A stretch of 64,000 nucleotides of DNA from JAHBVL01 sp964461025 (GTDB taxonomy: Bacteria > Chloroflexota > Chloroflexia > Thermomicrobiales > UBA6265), in the NCBI GenBank assembly GCA_964461025.1, contig CAYWSE010000011.1, positions 1 to 64,000 on the forward strand, read 5' to 3'. Positions 7,690 through 16,761 of this stretch are shown here, piece after piece. A model generated the notes under the pieces. It saw only the letters and a program-made list of their open reading frames with translations, was not told where the DNA came from and searched no databases. Within the stretch, counting starts at the first letter, position 1. Each line of letters begins with the position of its first letter. Made by a program: the position numbers and the translations under genes.

Positions 7690-9900
7690 TCAGGCAAAAC
7701 CATGCTCGAACGCGACATTCAACGCGCTGAGCGGAATCGGGCGGCCATTGTCGATGATTAATCCATGCTCACCGGTTCGGCCGATGCGAGTAAGCGGCAC
7801 GCGCAACGCGGCGGCCAGACTCTGGAGCTCGGCCAGATTCACGTCGTCGATTGCGATCAGAATCGCCGACGCCGCCTCGCCAAACCATCGTTCATCGATT
7901 CTTTCGGAGATTGTTGATGGTATGGAAACGGTGGCGCCGCAATTCGACACGATCGCCATCTTCGCCAGGGCAACCGCGATGCCGCCGAGCGCGACGTCGT
8001 GCGCCGTCCTGCACAGCCTTTTCGAGATAAGTTGGCGAACGAGCGTCTGAACGGCAACTTCCCGCTCGAAATCGAGAGGAGGAGGAGAACCAGCGGTCGC
8101 GTTGCGCGAATAGGCGAGAAATTCGCTGCCGCCCAGGATCGGCGCCCAGTCGCCGAGCAGGAAAATCGACTGACCAGCCTCCCAGGCCATCGTTGCGTGG
8201 CGCGAGACATCGTCCAGAAGACCAACGGCGCCGATCGTCGGGGTTGGGAAGACAGGCGAAGCAGCGGTTTCGTTATAGAGACTGACGTTGCCGCTGATCA
8301 CTGGAACATCAAGCGCCCGGCAGGCGTCGGCCATTCCCTGAACGGCCCGTTCGAGTTGAAAGTAGCCGGCTGGCCGCTCGGGATTGCCGAAGTTGAGGCA
8401 ATTCGTGATGGCCAGCGGGGTGGCGCCGGAGCAGGAGAGATTCCGGCATGCTTCGGCAACGGCGTGCCGCGCACCCAAATGAGGATCGAGATAGCAGTAG
8501 CGGGAGTTGCAGTCGATGGCAGCGGCGATGCCTGATTGCTGCCCCTTGATTCGGAGCACGGCGGCATCGCCCTTGCCGGGCGCTACGACCGTGTTCGTCA
8601 GAATTGTGTGGTCGTATCGTTCGTAGACCGGTTTACGGCTACAGATGTTCGGAGATGAGAGCAACTCGAGCAGGATGCGCGGTGCCTCGGACTGCTGAAT
8701 GTCGGGTATGACCGAGGTATCGGTTTCGCGGGCCGCGATCGCAACAGGCGATTCGGCTGATTCGCGGATGTACGTCGGACAACTGTCGGTGAAGAACCCG
8801 GCCGGCACTTCGGCCACCACCTCTTCGCCATCACGAACGCGAACCAGTCCGTCGTCGGTGATCGTACCAATGACGCTGGAGTGCAACGACCATTTGCGGA
8901 CGATGGCATCGACCGCTTCGAACCCGTGCGGTTCGACAACTAGCAGCATCCGCTCCTGGCTTTCGCTGAGCATGACCTCGTATGCGGTCATCCCCTCTTC
9001 CCGCCTCGGCACCAGAGCCACATCGATCTCCGCGCCGACGCCGCCCCGGCTGGCGCATTCGATCGTCGAGCTGGTCAGTCCGGCGGCGCCAAGATCCTGC
9101 ATGGCGACTACCGCGCCTGAGGTGAGCAGCTCGAGCGACGCTTCGAGCAGCAGTTTTTCCAAAAAGGGGTTGCCGACCTGAATGACGCCGCGATGCGATG
9201 CTTCGGGGTCGTCAACCGACGCAAAGGTAGCGCCGTGCAGACCGTCGCGCCCGGTATCGGCGCCGATCAGCATGATCAGATTGCCGGTGCCGCTTGCCTT
9301 GGCCCGCACGATACCGTCCGCCGGAACGATGCCGATGCACATGGCATTGACGAGCGGATTGCCCGAATACGAATCGTCGAAGAAGACTTCTCCTCCAACC
9401 GTCGGAATGCCCAGGCAGTTGCCATAGCCCCCGATGCCGCCGACGACGTTGTCGAAGAGATAGCGATTTCGCTGGTCGTCGAGTTTGCCGAAACGGAGAG
9501 AGTTGAGCAGCGCGATCGGCCGGGCGCCCATCGTGAAGATATCGCGAACGATCCCTCCGACCCCGGTCGCGGCGCCTTCGTACGGTTCGACGGCGCTGGG
9601 GTGATTATGCGATTCGACTTTGAAAACGACAGCCAGGCCATTGCCGATGTCGACGGCGCCGGCGTTTTCGCCCGGACCTTGCAGGACTCGCGGCCCATCC
9701 GTCGGCAAACGAGGAAAGAGTGGGCGGGTGTGTTTGTAGCCGCAATGTTCGCTCCACATTGAGCCGAACATCCCCAGCTCGACGGGAGTCGGCTCGCGTC
9801 CGAGCAGCTCAACGATCGACGCGTATTCGTCGTCGCTCAAAGCGACTTCGCGCCAGGCGCCGGGTGCAATCGAGGTAGTTGTTTGCTCCGTCATGGTCAA
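7690..9900 (-). CDS. purL: Phosphoribosylformylglycinamidine synthase, large subunit
   Basis: ATP-dependent FGAR to FGAM conversion, acting with PurQ (glutaminase) and PurS. At up to 736 residues it is the small PurL type that needs PurS. Hallmarks are MWSEHCGYKHT near residue 50, KVESHNHPSAVEPYEGAATGVGG, and MQDLGAAGLTSS. Either a TTG at 9898-9900, overlapping the purQ stop (TTGA), or the ATG two codons later (9892-9894) can be the start. The Shine-Dalgarno-like AGGTGG upstream does not decide between them. Confidence 0.95.
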   Translation of the reverse strand: MTMTEQTTTSIAPGAWREVALSDDEYASIVELLGREPTPVELGMFGSMWSEHCGYKHTRPLFPRLPTDGPRVLQGPGENAGAVDIGNGLAVVFKVESHNHPSAVEPYEGAATGVGGIVRDIFTMGARPIALLNSLRFGKLDDQRNRYLFDNVVGGIGGYGNCLGIPTVGGEVFFDDSYSGNPLVNAMCIGIVPADGIVRAKASGTGNLIMLIGADTGRDGLHGATFASVDDPEASHRGVIQVGNPFLEKLLLEASLELLTSGAVVAMQDLGAAGLTSSTIECASRGGVGAEIDVALVPRREEGMTAYEVMLSESQERMLLVVEPHGFEAVDAIVRKWSLHSSVIGTITDDGLVRVRDGEEVVAEVPAGFFTDSCPTYIRESAESPVAIAARETDTSVIPDIQQSEAPRILLELLSSPNICSRKPVYERYDHTILTNTVVAPGKGDAAVLRIKGQQSGIAAAIDCNSRYCYLDPHLGARHAVAEACRNLSCSGATPLAITNCLNFGNPERPAGYFQLERAVQGMADACRALDVPVISGNVSLYNETAASPVFPTPTIGAVGLLDDVSRHATMAWEAGQSIFLLGDWAPILGGSEFLAYSRNATAGSPPPLDFEREVAVQTLVRQLISKRLCRTAHDVALGGIAVALAKMAIVSNCGATVSIPSTISERIDERWFGEAASAILIAIDDVNLAELQSLAAALRVPLTRIGRTGEHGLIIDNGRPIPLSALNVAFEHGFA

Positions 9901-10598
9901 ACCGCCACCTGGAGAACATTCATGACTGATTCGATGATGGCAAGTCCGTCGGAACCGCCGATGAGATCGCTCGTCGCTCGCTCAGGATGCGGCATCAGAC
10001 CGACCACGTTGCCAGCCTCATTGGAGATCCCGGCGATGGCCCGTCGCGAGCCGTTTGGATTGGCGTTGTCGAGCACGGCGCCGTTGGCGTCGCAGTAACG
10101 AAAGACGATGCTGCCGGATGATTCCAGTCTGTCGAGCGTTTCGTTGTCCGCGTAGTACGAACCGTCGCCATGCGCGATCGGCAAGCGCAAAATGGCGCCG
10201 AGTTCAATGCCCGCTGTCCAGAATGAGGACGCTTCGACTTTGACGTAGATCCAATCGCAATGAAAACGAAGCGATTCGTTTCGCAGCAATGCACCAGGCA
10301 GGAGATGCGCTTCGGTCAGGATCTGGAAACCGTTACATATGCCCAGCACCGGGCCGCCCTTATCAGCGAACTCACGGATCGAACCGATCACCGGCGCAAA
10401 GCGGGCGATCGCTCCGCAGCGAAGATAGTCGCCATAGGAGAATCCACCTGGCACGATCAACGCGCCGATACCGGAGAGGTCAGTCTCCCGGTAATCGATC
10501 ATGCGAGTCGGCACACCGAGATCGTTGGCGAATGCGCTCCAGGCGTCGTAATCGCCGTTGCTGCCGGGAACTGTCACGACGCCGACTTGCTCCGTCAC
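9897..10598 (-). CDS. purQ: Phosphoribosylformylglycinamidine synthase, glutaminase subunit
   Basis: Class I glutamine amidotransferase of 233 residues that feeds ammonia to PurL. The nucleophile cysteine lies in VLGICNGFQIL near residue 85. The catalytic His-Glu pair is in LMPHPERA near the C-terminus. GTG start at 10596-10598 overlaps the purS stop by 4 bp, and its own stop overlaps the purL start, which suggests translational coupling of the three subunits. Confidence 0.95.
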   Translation of the reverse strand: MTEQVGVVTVPGSNGDYDAWSAFANDLGVPTRMIDYRETDLSGIGALIVPGGFSYGDYLRCGAIARFAPVIGSIREFADKGGPVLGICNGFQILTEAHLLPGALLRNESLRFHCDWIYVKVEASSFWTAGIELGAILRLPIAHGDGSYYADNETLDRLESSGSIVFRYCDANGAVLDNANPNGSRRAIAGISNEAGNVVGLMPHPERATSDLIGGSDGLAIIESVMNVLQVAV

Positions 10599-10879
10599 CG
10601 GCCGTTCTCCGACATTGAGCTCACAGGCTGAAGACTCTCGATCTCGTACGTTTCGATCACCGGATTAGCGAGCAAGCGATCGCTCAGACTGCTGATGCTC
10701 TTGCGCGCCTCGTCCTCGGAACCCGCCACGATCTCCAGGCGAAACTGCTTGCCGGCCCGCACGCGGGAGACGGCCCGGTACCCGAGATCGTGCAATCCAC
10801 CGAGGATCGCTTCCCCTTCCGGGTCGTTGACCCCCTGCCTGGGCATCACGACGACTTCCGCTACCCACGTACGCGTCAC
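10595..10879 (-). CDS. purS: Phosphoribosylformylglycinamidine synthase subunit PurS
   Basis: Small 94-residue subunit that bridges PurL and PurQ. The sequence shows the usual pattern of a beta-rich start, a PRQGVNDPEGEAI block, and GYRAVSRVRAGKQ followed by a helical stretch and NPVIETYEIE. The GTG start (10877-10879) overlaps the purC stop in GTGA. Its presence explains the short PurL. Confidence 0.92.
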   Translation of the reverse strand: MTRTWVAEVVVMPRQGVNDPEGEAILGGLHDLGYRAVSRVRAGKQFRLEIVAGSEDEARKSISSLSDRLLANPVIETYEIESLQPVSSMSENGR

Positions 10880-11814
10880 CGCACTCCTGACCTTTCACTT
10901 CCTGGCGCGGCGGCTTTCGATGCACTCGTCGACTCCCCGGTCAACCGAGCGACCGCCTCCTGATATCGTCGTTGCGTCCCTTCGATCACTTCGGCTGGCA
11001 GATCGGGCGCCGGGGGTTCGCGGTTCCAGCCGGAATCGAGTAGCCAGTCACGCAGATACTGCTTATCGAAGCTCGCCTGAGCGTGCCCGGGATCATAGGC
11101 TTCGGCATCCCAAAATCGGGAGCTGTCAGGGGTCAGCATCTCATCGATGACGATGAGCTCGCCATCGACAAATCCGAACTCGAATTTGGTGTCGGCAATG
11201 ACGATGCCGCGTTCGCGGGCGAGATCGCTGGCGAAGGTGAAGAGAGCGATGCTCCGCCGTTCGAGTTCGTCCGTCAACTCGGCTCCGATGCGGTTGCGCA
11301 GTTCAGCGACCGAGATGTTCTCGTCATGCCCCTGATCGTTCTTGACGGCGGGTGTGAAGATCGCTTCCGGCAGTTTGCTCGAATCGAGCAAACCAGCCGG
11401 GAGCGGCAACCCGGCGACCGTTCCGTGAGACCGGTATTCGTTCCAGCCAGACCCAGCCAGATACCCGCGCACAACGCATTCGTAATCGATTCGCTCCGCC
11501 TTGCGCACGATCATCGAGCGGTCATCGAGAAGCTCGCGTTCCCGATCGCTCAGATTGGAGAGCGACACAAGATCGGTCGTGACCAGGTGGTTGGACGCCA
11601 GGTCGCGTGTTTGGTCGAACCAGAAGCGGGAAAGCTGCGTCAGGGCCTGACCCTTGCCAGGGATGCCTTGCGGCATGATCACGTCGAACGCCGAAATGCG
11701 GTCGGTGGCGATCATCAGCAACTCGCTGCCCAGATCGTAGGTGTCGCGCACCTTGCCGCTGTGCACGAGCGGATAGCCTGACAACGCGGTCCGGGTGACA
11801 GCTGGAGAGGTCAT
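10876..11814 (-). CDS. purC: SAICAR synthetase (phosphoribosylaminoimidazole-succinocarboxamide synthase)
   Basis: ATP-dependent ligation of aspartate to CAIR, 312 residues. Family landmarks are HSGKVRDTYDLG near residue 18, TDRISAFDVIMP, the CVVRGYLAGSGW block, and an IADTKFEFG motif with IDEMLTPDSSRFW following. ATG at 11812-11814 overlaps the purB stop by 4 bp. The length is at the long end for bacterial PurC and matches the class ending with an extended C-terminal helix. Confidence 0.95.
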   Translation of the reverse strand: MTSPAVTRTALSGYPLVHSGKVRDTYDLGSELLMIATDRISAFDVIMPQGIPGKGQALTQLSRFWFDQTRDLASNHLVTTDLVSLSNLSDRERELLDDRSMIVRKAERIDYECVVRGYLAGSGWNEYRSHGTVAGLPLPAGLLDSSKLPEAIFTPAVKNDQGHDENISVAELRNRIGAELTDELERRSIALFTFASDLARERGIVIADTKFEFGFVDGELIVIDEMLTPDSSRFWDAEAYDPGHAQASFDKQYLRDWLLDSGWNREPPAPDLPAEVIEGTQRRYQEAVARLTGESTSASKAAAPGSERSGVR

Positions 11815-13154
11815 CGGCCAACTCCACCCGGATGAGCCAGCTCGCCGGACGACGAGAGTACATCCTGCTCAATCCGGGCAAAAAGCGAGTCGATATGTAT
11901 CAGTTGGTCGTGTGGATTCATCAGCTCGTCGATCTGTGCAGCATTCAGCACTGCTGACACGTCCTCGTCGGCCTTGAGCCGCTCAGCGAACGAACGAGAT
12001 GGATCGTCCCAGGCGGCGAGCGCATTGCGCTGAACGATCTTGTAGGCGAGCTGCCGATCGATGTCCGCATCGACGAGCGCCAGCAGAATGCGCTGCGAGT
12101 AGACCAATCCACCGGTCAGTTCGAGATTACGCAGCATCTGATCCGGGAAGACCTTGAGCTCGGTGATGATTTCTGTCAGGAGATCGAGCGAGTAATCGAC
12201 CAGAATGAAGGCGTCGGGGAATATGACCCGCTCGGTCGAGCTGTGGCTGATGTCGCGCTCATGCCAGAGGGCCACATTCTCGTATGCCGTCACCATGTAA
12301 CCGCGCAGCAAGCGGGCCAATCCGGTCAGCCTCTCCGACTCGTGGGGATTGCGCTTGTGGGGCATCGCCGAGGAGCCCTGGTTACCCTGTCCGAACGGCT
12401 CCTGGACTTCGCGCACCTCAGTCCGCTGCAGGTGACGAATCTCAGTGGCGATCTTCTCGATCGTGGCGCCGATCCCGGCAAGAACGGAAATCAGGAAGGC
12501 ATGCCGGTCGCGCTGGATAACCTGGGTCGAGGCGAGATCGGGTCGCAGGCCGAGCGAAGCGCAGACTTCTTCTTCGATATCAGGTGACACATGTGCATGC
12601 GTGCCGACCGCTCCAGAGATTTGACCGACGGCGATATCCTCGCGGGCCACCTGCAATCGCCGCCGGTGGCGGCGCAGCTCGTCGAACCAGACGAGCGCTT
12701 TCAGCCCAAACGTTGTTGGCTCGGCATGAATGCCGTGCGTGCGCCCGATCGTCAGCGTCCACTTGTGCGCCAGCGCCAGACTCCAGACCGCATCGGTGAG
12801 GGCCACCAGCTCCTTGTCGAGCAGGTCGATACCTTCGACTGCCTGCATCGCCAGACCCGTATCGACCACGTCGGAACTGGTCAGACCAAGATGGACGAAA
12901 CGGGAGGCATCGCCGATCGATTCGCCCGTGGCGCGCAGGAAGGAGATCAGGTCGTGATCGGTTTCCTTTTCGATTTCTCGCATGCGTTCGAGATCGCAGC
13001 TGGCGGTGCGGATTTGTTCGATCGCCCAATCGGGAATCCGGCCCCGATCGTGCCACGCTTCGCACACTGCAAGCTCCACGCGAAGCCAGCAGTCGATCTT
13101 GTTCTCGTCGCTCCAGACCCGACCCATTGCTGGCCTGGTGTAGCGGCCGATCAA
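11811..13154 (-). CDS. purB: Adenylosuccinate lyase
   Basis: Fumarase/aspartase superfamily enzyme acting twice in purine synthesis (SAICAR to AICAR, and adenylosuccinate to AMP). The signature GSSAMPHKRNP is present with catalytic Ser in its flexible loop, and the catalytic His lies in GRTHGIHAEPT. I chose the TTG at 13152-13154 because the resulting N-terminus MIGRYTRPAMG matches the family start and GGGAG lies 10 nt upstream. An alternative TTG at 13185-13187 adds 11 residues but lacks a ribosome-binding site. The length is 447 residues. First gene of the purine-glycine operon. Confidence 0.93.
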   Translation of the reverse strand: MIGRYTRPAMGRVWSDENKIDCWLRVELAVCEAWHDRGRIPDWAIEQIRTASCDLERMREIEKETDHDLISFLRATGESIGDASRFVHLGLTSSDVVDTGLAMQAVEGIDLLDKELVALTDAVWSLALAHKWTLTIGRTHGIHAEPTTFGLKALVWFDELRRHRRRLQVAREDIAVGQISGAVGTHAHVSPDIEEEVCASLGLRPDLASTQVIQRDRHAFLISVLAGIGATIEKIATEIRHLQRTEVREVQEPFGQGNQGSSAMPHKRNPHESERLTGLARLLRGYMVTAYENVALWHERDISHSSTERVIFPDAFILVDYSLDLLTEIITELKVFPDQMLRNLELTGGLVYSQRILLALVDADIDRQLAYKIVQRNALAAWDDPSRSFAERLKADEDVSAVLNAAQIDELMNPHDQLIHIDSLFARIEQDVLSSSGELAHPGGVGR

Positions 13155-13205
13155 TTCCGTTTTGCTCCCTGTTTGACTGAATGACAATCCGGTCGAACGT
13201 CATCG

Positions 13206-13211
13206 GAAGTA
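13206..13211 (-). promoter_or_regulatory. Putative -10 box for the pur-gcv operon
   Basis: TATACT on the minus strand about 50 nt upstream of the purB start, the same hexamer found before the tRNA-Ala and tRNA-Gly genes of this window. No good -35 is visible 16-18 bp upstream, so a regulator may be needed. Confidence 0.4.
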
Positions 13212-13247
13212 TAGACAAGAGTGGTGGAGAAATACCCATTGTGAACG

Positions 13248-13253
13248 TACACT
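13248..13253 (+). promoter_or_regulatory. Putative -10 box for the glmS leader
   Basis: TACACT within CGTACACTGAC lies about 45 nt before the ribozyme cleavage site. The same 11-mer occurs just before the FolD-like gene. A convincing -35 is not seen, so this is tentative. Confidence 0.3.
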
Positions 13254-13289
13254 GACGGCGGACGGGCTGGAGTTCGCACCCGTATGACA

Positions 13290-13430
13290 GCATTTGTAGC
13301 GCCGGGACCTGCCTGGAGGTTGGCAGGTTGACGAGGTGAAAGCCGATCGAACCCTTCGGCGGATGGCTTTCCGGTTTGCACAACCGTGATGTGCGGGAAG
13401 AAACCTGAACGGCAACGTTCCGAACAGAGG
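13290..13430 (+). ncRNA. glmS ribozyme (glucosamine-6-phosphate-activated self-cleaving riboswitch)
   Basis: The leader of glmS contains the conserved core of this ribozyme in the right order. It has AGCGCC at 13298-13303, GTTGACGAGG at 13327-13336, ATCGA at 13346-13350 and TTCGGCGGATG at 13355-13365. The GAAAGCC/GGCTTTC halves would form P3, and GGTTTGCACAACC forms the following hairpin. By analogy, cleavage would fall between A13298 and G13299. In known examples, GlcN6P binding triggers cleavage and decay of the glmS mRNA. The 3' boundary is approximate; about 150 nt separate it from the glmS start. Confidence 0.88.
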
Positions 13431-13577
13431 CCCGCGCAACGTGCAAAGTGATCCCCACTCCTCAGCATCCGTCCTCTTCGATCGGACTCGTTCGCGGCGC
13501 GTTTGCGCCCGGCGTCGTCGCGCCGTTCGTCATGTCCGATCGGCTATGACAACGCGAATTCGCAACAGGAACCCGCA

Positions 13578-15347
13578 ATGTGTGGAATCTATGGGTACGC
13601 CGGAATACCGGCAGAGATCGGTCCGGAGATCCTCTCCGCGCTGAGAACGCTCGAATACCGGGGATATGACTCGTGGGGCGTGGCAGTCGGAATCGATGGG
13701 CGTCTCGAAGTCCGAAAGTCTGCGGGGCGCATCGGCGAAGCGACGGTCGATCTGCCGCCGAGCTCCATCGGGTTTGGTCACACGCGATGGGCGACTCATG
13801 GAGGCGTGACCGACGAGAATGCCCATCCGCTTCTCGATTGCACCTCCCGAATCGCCCTTATTCACAATGGCATCATCGAGAACTTCCGGCCGCTGAGGGC
13901 GGCGCTAGAGGAGAGAGGGCATCGCTTTCGTTCCGAAACTGATAGCGAGGTCGTCTCTCATCTGCTGGAGGACGTAGCGTCCCGGGACGGAAGCGTCACC
14001 CTCTGCAACTTTCGGGAGGTCTTTGGTCAGCTCGACGGTTTGAGCGCGGTCATCGCCGTCGACAGTCGAACTCAGACGATGTTCGCCGCAAAGAATGTCT
14101 CACCCCTGGTGATCGGCAAGGGAGATTCCGGCAACACGATTGCCTCGGACGCAATTGCCCTGCAGGGAAAGGCGTCATGCATCCACCATCTCGAGGATGG
14201 TCAGATCGCGGTCATCCAGTCAAACGGGGTCGCGATCTACGAAGCGGGGACGCTGGCACCCGTCGAGGTCGCCTGGCAAAAGCTCCCTCCTCCGGCGGTC
14301 AATGCGGGATTGCAGGGCTATCCGGATTTCATGTCAAAGGAGATGGCCGAGCAACCGGATGTGCTCGAGCGACTGGCGCGGAACTCCAGCGACTCAATCC
14401 TCCGGATGGCGGAAGCGATCCACGAGTCGTACGGCACGTTTTTCGTCGGTTGCGGCACAGCAGCGTATGCGGCGCTGACAGGCTCCTATCTCGTCAGCAG
14501 AATTGCGAAGTGGCATGTGAATTTCGTCGTTGGTTCGGAATTCAAGTATCACGAGCATTTCCTGACGCCGCGAAGTCTGGTGGTGGCGCTTTCGCAAAGT
14601 GGTGAAACCGCGGACATTATCGAGGCGATGATTGCCGCGCAACAGCGGGGTTCCCGGCTCGGTGCCATGGTCAACAGCGAACAATCGACACTCGACCGGA
14701 TGGTCGATCTGCGCGTTCACCTCGGCGCCGGACCCGAACAGTGCGTGCTCTCCACCAAGGCCTACACGGCGAAGGTTGCGGCGATGATCATGCTGGCGCA
14801 TGCCGTCGCCGGCCAGGCCGAGGAAGGTCGCGAGCTGGTTCTGCGAGCGAGCGATGGGCTGCGCGAGATGCTTCATCCCTCGTGGGTCGACCAGATCCGG
14901 CAGATAGCGGAAGCGACTCGCGACGCGACGAATCTCTTTGTGATCGGCCGGGGACTCTCCTACCCAACCGCGCTGGAAGCAGCACTCAAGATCAAGGAAG
15001 TGTCGTATATCCATGCAGAGGGGTTCGCCGGAGGCGAGCTGAAGCACGGGGTCATCGCCTTGATCGAAGAAGGCACTCCCTGTGTGGTCTACGCCCCCAA
15101 TGATGAAACACGACGCGATATTCTCTCGGGGGCAATGGAACTGAAAGCGCGCGGAGCGTTTATTGTTGGGGTGGGCAGCGAAGCCGATCCCGTTTTCGAC
15201 GTTTTCGTGCCGATGCCTGATGTCGGCGACGCCGCGCCGGTGGTGCAGGCGCTTCCCGCCCAGATGCTTGGATATCATGCCGCGCGAGTCCGGGGAAACG
15301 ATCCGGACAAACCGCGCAATCTCGCCAAGAGCGTCACCGTGAAATGA
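13578..15347 (+). CDS. glmS: Glutamine-fructose-6-phosphate aminotransferase (isomerizing)
   Basis: Makes glucosamine-6-phosphate from fructose-6-phosphate and glutamine, the entry to UDP-GlcNAc and peptidoglycan. The ATG at 13578 places the catalytic Cys at residue 2 (MCGIYGYAG), as required after Met removal, with CAGGAA upstream. The N-terminal Ntn glutaminase shows HTRWATHG and HNGIIEN. Two SIS domains follow, with SQSGETADI in the first, and the protein ends in PRNLAKSVTVK, the GlmS C-terminal signature. It is 589 residues, slightly short of the usual 600-610. The ribozyme in the leader supports the assignment independently. The next gene overlaps by 4 bp. Confidence 0.96.
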   Translation: MCGIYGYAGIPAEIGPEILSALRTLEYRGYDSWGVAVGIDGRLEVRKSAGRIGEATVDLPPSSIGFGHTRWATHGGVTDENAHPLLDCTSRIALIHNGIIENFRPLRAALEERGHRFRSETDSEVVSHLLEDVASRDGSVTLCNFREVFGQLDGLSAVIAVDSRTQTMFAAKNVSPLVIGKGDSGNTIASDAIALQGKASCIHHLEDGQIAVIQSNGVAIYEAGTLAPVEVAWQKLPPPAVNAGLQGYPDFMSKEMAEQPDVLERLARNSSDSILRMAEAIHESYGTFFVGCGTAAYAALTGSYLVSRIAKWHVNFVVGSEFKYHEHFLTPRSLVVALSQSGETADIIEAMIAAQQRGSRLGAMVNSEQSTLDRMVDLRVHLGAGPEQCVLSTKAYTAKVAAMIMLAHAVAGQAEEGRELVLRASDGLREMLHPSWVDQIRQIAEATRDATNLFVIGRGLSYPTALEAALKIKEVSYIHAEGFAGGELKHGVIALIEEGTPCVVYAPNDETRRDILSGAMELKARGAFIVGVGSEADPVFDVFVPMPDVGDAAPVVQALPAQMLGYHAARVRGNDPDKPRNLAKSVTVK

Positions 15348-16144
15348 CCGTAGCCGAATCCTTGCCTCAGTTCGTCGATACCCATGCGCATCTGAGTGAC
15401 GACCAGTTCACCGGCGACGCCGGCGACGTTATCGCCGCTGCTGCCGAGGTCGGCGTGACGCGCATTCTCAACGTGGCCTTTTCGCAAACGATGTGGAACG
15501 CGGCGATCGGGCTAAGCGCTAAACACCCCGGCGTGTTTTTCACTCTCGGTGTCCATCCCAACAGCGCTGGTGAATGGAACGGAGCGACTGCGGCCGCGTT
15601 GGAGTCGCTCGCGGCTCGGCGCCCTCCGGTCGCCATCGGCGAAACCGGTCTCGACTATTACTGGAACACCCATCCGCGCGAACAGCAGATCGAAGCGTTC
15701 AGCGAACAGGTCGCACTGGCTCGCGCAGCGAACCTGCCGGTCATCATTCACATGCGCGGCGAAGTCGAAATCGACATCCGCGACGTGCTGAGTGGAACCA
15801 ACACTCCCGTTTGCGTGTTTCATAGCTTTGATGGGAGTGTTGCTCTGGCCGATTGGATCATCGCGAATGGCTGGTATCTCGGAGTCGGTGGGTTGATGAC
15901 TCGCCGAAGTGCTCGCGCAACGCAAGACATTCTCAAATTGGCGCCGCTCGAGCAGCTGCTGCTCGAAACCGACTCTCCTTATCTTGCCCCGACGGGCTGG
16001 AAGGAAAAGCGCAACACCCCGGTTTCGATTCCGATCATCGCCGGACATCTGGCGCGGCTTCATGACGTCTCGCTGGAAGACGTTGCGAAGGTGACCACGG
16101 AAAACGCGATTCGGGTCTTCGGTCTGCCGGAGTTGGAGGCATGA
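15344..16144 (+). CDS. tatD: TatD family metal-dependent hydrolase (DNase)
   Basis: TIM-barrel amidohydrolase-fold nuclease of 266 residues. Metal ligands are visible: His-x-His in DTHAHLSD near residue 13, Glu in GETGLDYY near residue 100, His in VIIHMRGE and in VFHSFDGS, and Asp in LETDSPYL near residue 208. The family often has HCFSG where this protein has FHSFDGS. It overlaps glmS and rdgB by 4 bp each, so it is translated as part of that operon. Confidence 0.9.
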   Translation: MTVAESLPQFVDTHAHLSDDQFTGDAGDVIAAAAEVGVTRILNVAFSQTMWNAAIGLSAKHPGVFFTLGVHPNSAGEWNGATAAALESLAARRPPVAIGETGLDYYWNTHPREQQIEAFSEQVALARAANLPVIIHMRGEVEIDIRDVLSGTNTPVCVFHSFDGSVALADWIIANGWYLGVGGLMTRRSARATQDILKLAPLEQLLLETDSPYLAPTGWKEKRNTPVSIPIIAGHLARLHDVSLEDVAKVTTENAIRVFGLPELEA

Positions 16145-16761
16145 CCACGACGCTTGTCATCGCCTCGGACAACCCGGGCAAGCAGGCCGAGATGCTGCGT
16201 CTTCTTCCGCCTGGTTTTCGCGTGATGACTGCCCGCGAGGCGGGTGTGGCACTACCTGCAGAAACGGGATCGACCTTCGAAGAGAACGCCACGCTCAAGG
16301 CCGTGCACACGGCGGCAAGTTCGGGGCATTATGCGATCGGTGATGATTCCGGTTTGGAAGTAGATGCTCTCCACGGCGCACCTGGCGTGTACTCCGCCCG
16401 ATACGCAGGCGAGCCATCGGACCCGGTAAAGAACATCGAGAAGTTGCTTCGGGAGCTCGACGAGCTCCCCGACGCACAACGGAGCGCCAGATTTCGCTGC
16501 AGTATCGTTCTGGCGAGTCCGGGAGGCGAAACGTTCCAAGCCCAGGGAGTGGTCGAGGGAACGATCGGCCGGAAACCGCGAGGTTCGAACGGCTTCGGCT
16601 ACGATCCAGTGTTTATCATTGCCTCCGGGCGTACGTTCGCCGAGATCGACGCCGAAGAAAAAGATGCCATCAGTCATCGCGGCCATGCGCTGCGAGCATT
16701 GATCCCCGCGATCCTGCGAATCGCGGACAACAACGAGATGAACGATGACCACAATGAGTAA
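16141..16761 (+). CDS. rdgB: XTP/dITP pyrophosphatase (RdgB/HAM1)
   Basis: House-cleaning nucleotidase of 206 residues that hydrolyses XTP, ITP and dITP to monophosphates. The N-terminal motif ASDNPGKQAEM matches the family S-x-N-x-x-K-x-x-E, with a Ser-Asp-Asn variant. The active-site block GDDSGLEVDALHGAPGVYSA and the C-terminal SHRGHAL are conserved. It overlaps tatD by 4 bp (ATGA) and the downstream gene by up to 17 bp. Confidence 0.93.
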   Translation: MTTTLVIASDNPGKQAEMLRLLPPGFRVMTAREAGVALPAETGSTFEENATLKAVHTAASSGHYAIGDDSGLEVDALHGAPGVYSARYAGEPSDPVKNIEKLLRELDELPDAQRSARFRCSIVLASPGGETFQAQGVVEGTIGRKPRGSNGFGYDPVFIIASGRTFAEIDAEEKDAISHRGHALRALIPAILRIADNNEMNDDHNE

